Both the position numbers and the translations under genes were made by a program. A stretch of DNA of 64,000 nucleotides from Serratia symbiotica (Periphyllus acericola). Lineage in GTDB: Bacteria > Pseudomonadota > Gammaproteobacteria > Enterobacterales > Enterobacteriaceae. The stretch's first letter is position 1. The number at the start of each line of letters is the position of its first letter. The DNA lies in the NCBI RefSeq assembly GCF_964019515.1, contig NZ_OZ026452.1:1-64000 (forward strand). The letters are read 5' to 3'. Positions 57,106 through 64,000 of this stretch are shown in pieces. The notes beneath the pieces were generated by a model, which was given only the letters and a program-made list of their open reading frames with translations, was not told the origin of the DNA and searched no databases.

Positions 57106-58341
57106 ATGTCACTGGCGGTTATCTATACCCGTGCCACGATCGGCGTGCAGGCCCCTTCAGGTTACGTAGGAAGTGCACATCAGCAATGGCCTGCCCTGAC
57201 TAATGTTAGTTGGCCTGCCAGAAACCACGGCAAAAGGAGCACGTGACAGGGTTCGCATCGCATTGATTAATAACGTCTTAACTTTTCCCGCCCGATGAAT
57301 CACTGTTAATCTGGCACCGGCCGATCTGCCCAAAGAAGGCGGCCGTTATGACCTGCCGATTGCGTTAGCGATCCTCGCATATTCCGAACAACTGCCCATC
57401 GAGACGCTGGAACGCTATGAATTTCTCGGCGAACTGGCACTATCTGGTGCACTGCGACCGGTCAGAGGCGCGATCCCGGCAGCGCTGGCAGCAGCAGAAG
57501 TCGGGCGTAGGCTGATCCTATCAGCAGACAATGGTCACGAAGTCGGCGTTGATAGCGCACTGCCAACCACCATCGCGCCACCCACTGCTGATACACAGCA
57601 AGAGCCAGCCAATTTGCAAGATATTATCGGCCAGGGACAGGCTAAGCGAGCGCTGGAGATCGCCGCAGCCGGTGGGCACAACCTGCTGCTGATCTGCCCA
57701 CCGGTTACCGGAAAAACCATGTTGGCCAGCCGCCTGACCGGCCTGCTGCCATCGTTAACCGAGCAAGAGGCATTGGAAAGCGTGGCGTTAGCCAGCCTGC
57801 TGCGCCATGATGTAGAGTCTTTACCTTGGCGGCAGAGGCCTTTTCGCGCGCCGCATCACAGTGCATCGATGGCCGCGTTGCGATGGCCGCTTTGATCGGG
57901 GGAGGATATTTGCCGCAGCCAGGTGAGATCTCCATGGCACACAACGGAGTACTGTTTCTGGCTGAACTACCTGAATTCGAACGCAAGGTGCTCGATGCGC
58001 TGCGTGAACCCTTGGAATCCGGTGAGATCGTGATTTCACGCGCCAACGCAAAAGTCTGTTTTCCCGCACGGGTGTAATTGATTGATCGCAGCGATGAACC
58101 CCAGCCCGACCGCACACTATCAGGGGGCGCATAACCGCGCTTCCCCTCAGCAGGTGTTGCGTTATTTGAGCCGACTTTCCCGGCCTTTTCTCGATCTTTT
58201 CGACCTGTAGATAGAAGTGCCGCTATTGCCGCCAGGTATTCTCAGCAAACGCCGGACAGAGGGAAAAAATAGCGCTTAGGTGCGCACACGAGTTATGCAG
58301 GCGCACAATAGGCAGCTTCATCGAGCCGGTAAAATCAATGC
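57106..58341 (+). pseudogene. comM: comM (yifB), broken Mg-chelatase-like AAA+ helicase
   Basis: ComM drives branch migration in natural transformation. From MSLAVIYTRATIGVQAPSG the frame is lost by codon 20-30, and LAPADLPKEGGRYDLPIALA-type text resumes near 57315. AAGGHNLLLICPPVTGKTML shows Walker A with Cys and Val where the family has [48 protein letters not shown] (Ala for the Walker B Asp) and RQLHRAGKINA follow with more frame changes. The 113-bp mini-element truncates the 3' end. It diverges from ilvL as in E. coli. Confidence 0.9.
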
Positions 58342-58343
58342 AC

Positions 58344-58456
58344 GGCGTTGTTGAATAAATCGAACTTTTTCTTGGCCACGGAATGTCGCTATTTTTGCAG
58401 AAGGAGAGTGATCTGATCCTCGTGGCGGCTAAAAGTTCGATTTATTCAACAACGCC
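58344..58456. mobile_element. 113-bp MITE-like element with 26-bp perfect inverted ends
   Basis: Both ends are the left end of the IS903-type element. GGCGTTGTTGAATAAATCGA plus ACTTTT at the left is perfectly repeated in inverse at the right. Inside is the minus-strand image of the IS left end up to the transposase start region (GGCCACGGAATGTCGC). No right end and no coding sequence. Flanks TCAATGCAC and GGGGTAATA do not match. It separates the comM remnant from a transporter remnant. Confidence 0.85.
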
Positions 58457-58901
58457 GGGGTAATAGATGCTAGAGTCAATTTTACCAGCTTCAGCGCATA
58501 GGCGATGCTCAGCGTCCTTTTGCCAAACAGCGAAATGCAAAATAGTAGCCAATGCACGCACCCAGCCCGGTTTTGTTCAGACTACGGGAGATCATGATTG
58601 AAAAACCAATCAACCAGATAAACTGGTCGGAAAATCCGCTCAGCGCATCGTCCAGCGCCGCGCCCGGATCGTCAGGATGAGTGACACCAGTAACAGCCAC
58701 AAGCGCAATGGCAATCACCGCAACGGCACCGATCGGCATCGCCTTACCGATGATGGCAATCATGGTGCCGACAAACAGCGCCAGCAACTGCCAGGCGCTA
58801 GCGGCAGCACCTGCCGGCACTGGGATAAGGAACCAAATAATCAATGCAGCAGCAACGGCGCACAGTGAAGCAACAGGTCTAAGCGGTGTCAGTGTATCCA
58901 T
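58457..58901 (-). pseudogene. DASS-family (CitT/YbhI-like) anion transporter, N-terminal fragment
   Basis: Members of this family exchange dicarboxylates or tricarboxylates. From MDTLTPLRPVASLCAVAAAL the text gives WQLLALFVGTMIAIIGKAMP, GAVAVIAIALVAVTGVTHPD, LDDALSGFSDQFIWLIGFSI and MISRSLNKTGLGACIGYYF. A frameshift leads to LFGKRTLSIAYALKLVKLTL and the gene ends at the mini-element. About 150 of an expected 470 or so residues remain. The substrate cannot be told. Confidence 0.8.
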
Positions 58902-59039
58902 AACGTACCCACTTTTTTCTAAACGGATCGGCATCTCAAGCAAGATGGAAAAGAGCGCAGCAATCGCCCTAGGTGCTCGCTTAGCTTGGATGTGTGGCGC
59001 ATCATTCTCAATGATATAGGTCAATAATGCCAACGTTTC

Positions 59040-60239
59040 TCAGACGTCCCGCACCCGGGTGCTCACCCACAGCGCTGCCACCGCCAGCAGCGCTGCCAGC
59101 CAGTAAACTGCATAGTGACCCATATTTTCCACCAGTGCTCCCTGTAATAGACCCGCTAAGATCACTCCGGTAGAAATGCTATTGGTGAACAATGTCGTCG
59201 CAGCACCTGGCCGCCCCGGCATCAGATCCTGTAAATAGAGCATGCCGATACCCGCGACGATGCCGATAAAGATGGAATTGAGTAACTGCAACGCCATCAG
59301 CGCCGACCGACCATTGAACACCACCAACCCGGCGTAGAACAGCACTCCAGCCAGCACCGCAAACAGCATCATGTTACGCTTGCCGAAGTACCTGACACAG
59401 TAACCCGCCAGTAATATCGCTGAGATCTCCAATCCAGCTGCGGTACCCATCATCACCCCCGCCAGGTTCTCCGGCAAGCCGAGATCAGCGGTGATGTACA
59501 GCGGCATATCAATGATGTACATGGTGTTGCAAGTCCACATCAGCATTGAGGCGATAAACAATAGACGCACATCGCGGTTGCGCCAAGCGTTGGCAGGAGC
59601 GATCAGCACAGTAGCGCCGCCCTGCAAGGTATCGTCCATCGCGTTCGCACGAGGTACCGAGGGCAAGGTCAACCAGACCAGCAACGAACAGACGATGAAG
59701 GTAGCGGCAGCGATCAGAAAGATTATGGTAAAATCGTAGTTCAGCGCCACCGCAAACGACAGCGGTGGGCCGATCACCCACGCCAGCGATAGTTGGGCGC
59801 GCATCACCGAACTGAACATCACCACCTCACGCGCTTCATTTTCAGCGTATTCCCGCGCCAAAGCGAAAATTTGCGGCATCGCGGTATTGGCAATCGCCGC
59901 CATCAACACACCCAGGGTGATCAACGTCAGATAGTCACGGTTGAAGGCGAACAACAAGCAGTTGCCGATAGCCATCAGGCAACACAGCAAAATTAGCCTA
60001 CGCCGATCGCCAAAAATATCGGAACGTTTAGCCAACAGGAAGCTGACCAGGATGCCAGCCACCGCGTTGGCGGTATAGAACAACCCGACCCATAGCGGCC
60101 GCACTTTCACCTCAGTGGTCAGGAACAGACTCAGCGTCGGTGTCTGTAACGCGCCAGCGATGCCGTAAAGAAAGGCGATCAGCAGGAAAGCGGCAAAGAT
60201 GGGATTAAAGCGTTGAGACAACCAATTGGGGCGTTTCAT
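59040..60239 (-). CDS. setA: Sugar efflux transporter SetA
   Basis: SetA is a major-facilitator exporter of glucose and lactose analogues and is controlled with SgrS in E. coli. The 399-residue frame MKRPNWLSQRFNPIFAAFLL has twelve hydrophobic segments and family signatures GALQTPTLSLFL, MFSSVMRAQLSLAWVIGPPL, TCNTMYIIDMPLYI, GTAAGLEISAILLAGYCV and LMPGRPGAATTLFTNSISTG. It lies next to the SgrS/sgrR remains, as in E. coli. It is the only intact member of the circuit here. Confidence 0.93.
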   Translation of the reverse strand: MKRPNWLSQRFNPIFAAFLLIAFLYGIAGALQTPTLSLFLTTEVKVRPLWVGLFYTANAVAGILVSFLLAKRSDIFGDRRRLILLCCLMAIGNCLLFAFNRDYLTLITLGVLMAAIANTAMPQIFALAREYAENEAREVVMFSSVMRAQLSLAWVIGPPLSFAVALNYDFTIIFLIAAATFIVCSLLVWLTLPSVPRANAMDDTLQGGATVLIAPANAWRNRDVRLLFIASMLMWTCNTMYIIDMPLYITADLGLPENLAGVMMGTAAGLEISAILLAGYCVRYFGKRNMMLFAVLAGVLFYAGLVVFNGRSALMALQLLNSIFIGIVAGIGMLYLQDLMPGRPGAATTLFTNSISTGVILAGLLQGALVENMGHYAVYWLAALLAVAALWVSTRVRDV

Positions 60240-60321
60240 ATCTTCCCTTAGTCGGTGCTCTTAGAAGTGAAAACCTTAGGCTAGCTGATATAAATTGCAA
60301 GAAGATGAACGCCTGACAGGA

Positions 60322-60352
60322 TAAAAAAACCTGTGGGTTGCCCCACTGGCTG
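60322..60352 (-). terminator. SgrS terminator
   Basis: On the minus strand CCAGTGGG-GCAA-CCCACAGG (one A-A mismatch) is followed by TTTTTTTAT. This long T-run is typical of Hfq-binding small RNA ends. Confidence 0.75.
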
Positions 60353-60689
60353 GCGAAACAGCACCATTACTCAGAAACTCTTTTGCTCTTCGTATTTCAA
60401 ATCATAGCGTTGTTGGATTTTCCCCCTTTGCCGCCTAGCTAAGGTATGAAATCCATCGGGCATCACTTTGTTGCCTTATCACAGAGGCTCGCGATACTGT
60501 TTGTCCTTTATGTCAAGGCTGTAGTCATTTGACCCGCAGCAAGGTGCGAGTCGTGAGGTGTAGTGGGCCAAATAAGCGGCGGGTAACACAGGCGTAGTCT
60601 ACGTTGTCGGGCTTGCCGATAGCCCACAAGGGGCCCGACCCCTCCGTCTAGATAACGGGTTGTTGGGTCTGCCGCGGTATCAGATTCAA

Positions 60690-60826
60690 CGGTGGGATAC
60701 TGCCTAAGATCCCACTGGAGCAGGTGAGCCAGCATATCCAGCCGGGCCTGTTCTGGCACCACCCCCAACCAATCAGCGTGCTGGCGGCGCACCGCGCTGA
60801 AATAGCGCTGATAAAACTGTTTTCAC
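60690..60826 (-). pseudogene. sgrT: sgrT, frameshifted at its start
   Basis: SgrT inhibits the glucose transporter PtsG. A GTG at 60826 is followed by AAAACAG; the frame of QFYQRYFSAVRRQHADW needs AAACAG. One extra A in the run therefore puts the start out of frame, and the correct frame has TGA just upstream. At the other end the SgrT-like text runs on without the usual stop to about 60508. Confidence 0.6.
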
Positions 60827-60931
60827 AAGAAAGTTTTTATTATTCGCCCTCCCCCGTTCGTTGAGGAAAATTGTCGGCGTAATATTAGGAAAAGATAAAT
60901 TGACTAATTGACACAGGAGTATTCCTCTTTT

Positions 60932-61590
60932 ATGTCCACTTCCAGATTGCAGCAGCAGTTCATCCGCTTGTGGCAGCGCTACTATTGCAAGACCACCGAA
61001 ACCACGCTTCAGCAGTTGGTAGACGTGCTCAAGTGCTCGCGGCGTCATATGCGTTTGCTGCTGAACACCATACAGCAGCGGGGTTGGCTCACCTGGCCAG
61101 CGGAACCGGGGCGCAGTAAGCGTTCTCTCCTCACCTTCCATTACACCGGCCTGGCGTTGCAACAGCAGTGGACTGAAGAGTTACTGGATCAAGATCGCAT
61201 CGATAAGCTGGTACAGTTGGTCGGCAATAAAAATGAGCTGCGCCAAATGCTGTTATCCCAACTCCGCCGCCGCTTTCGCCAAGGAAAACACATCCTACGG
61301 GTGCTCTACTATCGCCAACTGTACAACCTGCTGCCCGGCTCAGCACTGCGGCGTTCGGAAACACACTTGGCTCGGCAGATCTTCAGCTGTCTGACGCGGA
61401 TAAATGAGGAAAATGGGGAACCAGAATTAGACCTTTCCCATCACTGGCAAGTCTTGACGCCACTACACTGGCGTTTTTATCTGCGTCCAGCAATTTGTTT
61501 TCACCACGGTCGCGAATTGGAGATGGAAGATGTCATCCGTTCGCTCACCCGCCTGATACCGCAGCCACTGTTTGCACAAATCAGAAGAGG
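60932..61590 (+). pseudogene. sgrR: sgrR, truncated transcriptional activator of sgrS
   Basis: SgrR senses sugar-phosphate stress and activates sgrS. The N-terminal winged-helix part is intact ([39 protein letters not shown]), followed by [20 protein letters not shown] and [20 protein letters not shown] of the solute-binding-like domain. After PQPLFAQI the sequence becomes the 3' end of a group II intron read backwards. About 220 of some 550 residues remain. No sgrR sequence was seen beyond the intron. Confidence 0.9.
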
Positions 61591-63762
61591 CAGGCCGTAA
61601 TCGGACTATTTCCCTGCCTCTCCTCTCCGAACCGGACGTGCGCCTTTCAGCGCAGCCGGCTCTCTATTTAAACGCTGGCGAACGCCATTGCCACTTCAGT
61701 AAAACGCGATGTGTATGTGCGCGATGTGTATGTGTTTATGACTTCTGTCCGCAGATAAGGATTACCTTCAGGCAAACGCCAACGGAACAACTTCTTGCCT
61801 TGCCTGACCAACCTGTACAGGATTTTACCACTGAGTTTGCCATTATTGGTTTTGCTAAATAAAACCCATGTTTTACTCTTTCCGGGCTTTGGTGGCTTAC
61901 GCCAATGGCGCATCAGCGTTTTGATACCCACACGGTATTTACGGGCCAGCCAGTGAGCAAGTTTCCAGAACACCACACGGTCGATATAGCTGAACACTTT
62001 GGATTTAAAATCAATGAACTGATAGAACGTAGCCAAGCCTTTCAGTTTCCGGTTGAGCACCTCAGCCATATAGATTTTGCTTTCGCTGTAATTGCCTGAT
62101 AACAGTGGCGTCAGCGATGTTGCGAAGTTTCTGGCCTTATCGTGTGGGATTGTCGACACCACCCGTATGTCACCGTAACGGCTACGTTTGCGCATGATCC
62201 GATGACCCAAAAAGATAAAGCCGTTATTGACATGAGTGATCCTGGTATTGTCCATGTTCAGCTTGAGTTTAAGACTTTCTTCAAGCACGCCACGACACTC
62301 TTTCCTGATCGCTTCCGCCTGTGCTTTACTCCCCTTGATGATGAGCATAAAGTCATTGGCATAGCGGCAATAAGCAACGTCGGGTTTCCATTGCCAGTTT
62401 TCTATGACCGCAGTACTTCAGCCTCGCTGGATACTGTTATTCCAGTACCATCGATCCTTTCTGGCTTTCCCGCTCAGGTAGCGTTTATGTAGATACTGAT
62501 CGAATTCATTCAGCATGATATTCGACAGTAACGACGATATCACTCCTCCCTGCGGTACGCCTTCACTAGCGGCCCGAAAGAGTCCGACATCAATATGTCC
62601 CGCCGTGATTGTTTTTCACAGCAGAACCATGAAACGTGAGTCACTGATCCTGCGGCGTACGGCTTTCATCAGCAGACGATGATGCACGGTGTCGAAGTAG
62701 CTGGACAAATCTCCTTCAATAACCCAGCGTCACCGGGTTTCCCCACAGTCGGTGAGCTGTAATTTCACTGTACGGATCGCGTGGTGAACACTGCGTTCAG
62801 GCCGGAAGCCATACGAGAGCGTATGAAAATCACTCTCCCAGATCAGCTCCATCGCCATCAGCATTGCTCGCTGAACAATACGATCCCGTAACGCGGGGAT
62901 ACCCAGCGGTCGCTGTTTGCCTTTGCTTTTAGGGATGTAAACCCGTCTGGCTGGAAGGGGCTGGTAGTGACCCGAGAGAAGTTCTTCTCTGAGTATTTGC
63001 AGTTCAGCAGCTAGTCTGGCCTGTAGCTTTGCTTTGTTCACGCCATTAACGCCAGGGGTATGCGCCCCTTTTGATGAAAACGTGATCCGCGCCGCTTTAG
63101 CCAGCCATTCTGGTTGTGTTATCAGACGCAGCAGCCGTTGAATCCGTCGGGACGGTTCGGTTACTGCCCATGTGGCAAGCTTGCGTTATATTTCGCTGAT
63201 TATCAAAGGTCTTCAACTCATTAGGTCAGTTAATTCACGTCGCAAACATATTTAAACTGCTTCCCTTCGCCATGTAATGGGCTTTCCTCATCGCAGACTA
63301 CTCAGTACGAAAGCTCCGTCAGCCAGCACGTCATCGGGGCCATGCCCCCTTAACATCCGTCGCTGACCTTCCCCGGTTCACCTGTCTGGACTCAGACATA
63401 CTGAGGAGGCTGCCTATCGCACTCTTTACCCTTGCTTGCCGCAAGTTGGCAGAAGTCAGTAGCCCGAGAGTGACGGGCGCTGCTGTCCCGGTATTTTGCC
63501 TACATATCAAAACATCTTTGACTGACAGTGCACACCTGTCACTGACAGTCCCTTCTGCACGGCCTGACAGATCACATAGGCCGTGGTGACGTTTTCAACC
63601 CACAGAGGCGGATTAACGGGTTCATGTTCTTCAGCCTTTCATTACTTAACCTTGATGATCATCTTGGCTGAGTGATCTCGCCTCAATCCCGATTGTCAGC
63701 GGGTTAAATCACCCTTCAGGCATGCCGCAGGCCACTGCCGCTCAGGTTCTCCACCGTCACAC
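61590..63762 (-). mobile_element. Degraded group II intron
   Basis: On the minus strand, the 3' part has a domain V hairpin (GAGCCGGCTGCGC, GAAAG-type loop, GCACGTCCGGTTC, about 61630-61663), followed by a domain VI-like stem ending in GCCTGCCTCTTC next to the sgrR text. Upstream is the intron-encoded reverse transcriptase. The 5' end is placed at GTGTGACGG (63762), which matches the GUGYG start and leaves about 570 nt before the coding region. GTGTGCAC at 63535 is an alternative. Boundaries are approximate. Confidence 0.75.
61668..63205 (-). pseudogene. ltrA: Group II intron reverse transcriptase/maturase, broken
   Basis: In-order pieces: RRIQRLLRLITQPEWLAKAA, GHYQPLPARRVYIPKSKGKQ, RPLGIPALRDRIVQRAMLMA, DFHTLSYGFRPERSVHHAIR, a stop, RWVIEGDLSSYFDTVHHRLL, a stop, ASEGVPQGGVISSLLSNIML, a stop, VAYCRYANDFMLIIKGSKAQ, and the maturase domain to TEVAMAFASV. 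The active site reads YAND where reverse transcriptases have YADD, so one catalytic Asp is Asn. With three or more stops the protein cannot work. Confidence 0.88.
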
Positions 63763-63819
63763 CCGGTGGGATTGTTTGGCTTCTCGTCATGAGTTACTGG
63801 CTCAATATTCCAGATAGAC

Positions 63820-63985
63820 TCGTGGTTCATTTGAGCATCCGTGCTCGTCTTAGACTCCGGGCCACACTATAGGTAATATCCGTTACCCAGACCTGATTGG
63901 GTTTCACAACCGTGAACTCCCGCTGCAGAAGGTTAGGTGCTATCAGTGACGGACGTCCTCTGTTTCCACGTGGTATCTTGTAACC
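63820..63985 (-). mobile_element. IS3-family transposase orfB fragment
   Basis: The minus strand reads YKIPRGNRGRPSLIAPNLLQ, REFTVVKPNQVWVTDITYS, including the first catalytic Asp region (VWVTDITY) of IS3-type transposases. The similarity ends after TYS. The upstream side is cut by the next IS903-type end. Confidence 0.75.
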
Positions 63986-64000
63986 GGCGTTGTTGAATAA
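63986..64000 (+). mobile_element. Start of a further IS903-group copy, cut by the window edge
   Basis: The last 15 bases, GGCGTTGTTGAATAA, equal the left terminal repeat of the other copies. Confidence 0.7.

Larger units (their letters stand above)
60322..60860 (-). ncRNA. sgrS: SgrS small RNA locus with degraded SgrT, probably interrupted
   Basis: E. coli SgrS encodes the peptide SgrT and base-pairs with ptsG mRNA under glucose-phosphate stress. Here, in the same place between sgrR and setA, the minus strand has SgrT-like QFYQRYFSAVRRQHADWLG to ARLDMLAHLLQWDLRQY (60826-60690). About 320 bp further on lies CTGAGTAATGGTG (60361-60373), one base from the E. coli pairing segment CTGAGTATTGGTG. 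A terminator hairpin CCAGTGGG-GCAA-CCCACAGG with a run of T follows. The gap is much longer than in E. coli, so an insertion is likely. Confidence 0.7.

Noticed and set aside
60508..60690. Extension of the SgrT-like frame by about 60 codons as a real protein
   Set aside because: The extension lies in the extra segment inside SgrS, has no family resemblance, and the frame lacks a proper start.
63535..63535. GTGTGCAC as the intron 5' end
   Set aside because: It leaves only about 340 nt for domains I-III before the coding region; GTGTGACGG at 63762 gives a usual length. Kept as an alternative.

Overview
The window reads as a chromosomal segment of an enterobacterium close to Serratia that is losing genes, of the kind seen in recently host-restricted insect symbionts such as Serratia symbiotica. 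Host genes match Enterobacterales orthologues almost residue for residue (Fis, GyrB, DnaA). The broken chitobiase resembles Serratia marcescens Chb, and a broken TonB receptor resembles Yersinia FyuA. About 31 genes look intact, more than 20 are broken or truncated, and at least nine pieces of one IS903-group insertion sequence are scattered through 64 kb. The species-level assignment is inference from recalled protein families.

Layout. 1-6200: dnaA-dnaN-recF(broken)-gyrB. 6205-7779: IS debris and IS903-type copy 1. 8051-13320: trxB-cydD/aat fusion scar-infA, then clpA, clpS and cspD (all broken). 13321-21309: IS scar, hofQ(broken)-aroK-aroB-damX-dam-rpe-gph(broken)-trpS. 21496-23781: fyuA-like pseudogene and IS copy 2. 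23862-29720: ribH-nusB-thiL-pgpA facing dxs-ispA-xseB. 29812-31387: IS630 relic and IS copy 3. 31388-42647: polB, rapA and rluA (broken), djlA, then lptD-surA-pdxA-rsmA-apaG-apaH. 42648-45401: IS66 and other debris, queE, IS3 debris, IS copy 4. 45638-49725: yhdT(broken)-panF(deleted core)-prmA(broken)-dusB-fis on the minus strand. 50064-54746: ybfE(broken)-fldA-fur-chb(broken), IS copy 5. 54736-58341: ilvM/ilvG (broken) with the ilvL attenuator, then comM(broken). 58344-60239: a 113-bp IS-derived mini-element, a DASS transporter fragment, setA. 60322-61590: SgrS/SgrT relic and sgrR cut by a decayed group II intron (to about 63762). The window ends in an IS3 fragment and the first 15 bp of another IS903-type copy.

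How it fits together. Retained functions are core ones: replication initiation, gyrase, isoprenoid, shikimate, riboflavin and thiamine steps, outer-membrane biogenesis (LptD, SurA), rRNA and tRNA modification, Fur/Fis regulation, flavodoxin. Lost functions cluster by pathway: the N-degron route (aat, clpS, clpA), cytochrome bd assembly (cydD and cydC), accessory DNA metabolism (recF, polB, rapA), iron-siderophore and chitin use (fyuA, chb), acetolactate synthase II (ilvG, ilvM), and the sugar-phosphate stress circuit (sgrR, sgrT). IS copies sit at nearly every break from the ancestral enterobacterial gene order, and every informative copy carries the same two transposase lesions. No tRNA or rRNA gene and no CRISPR array was seen.
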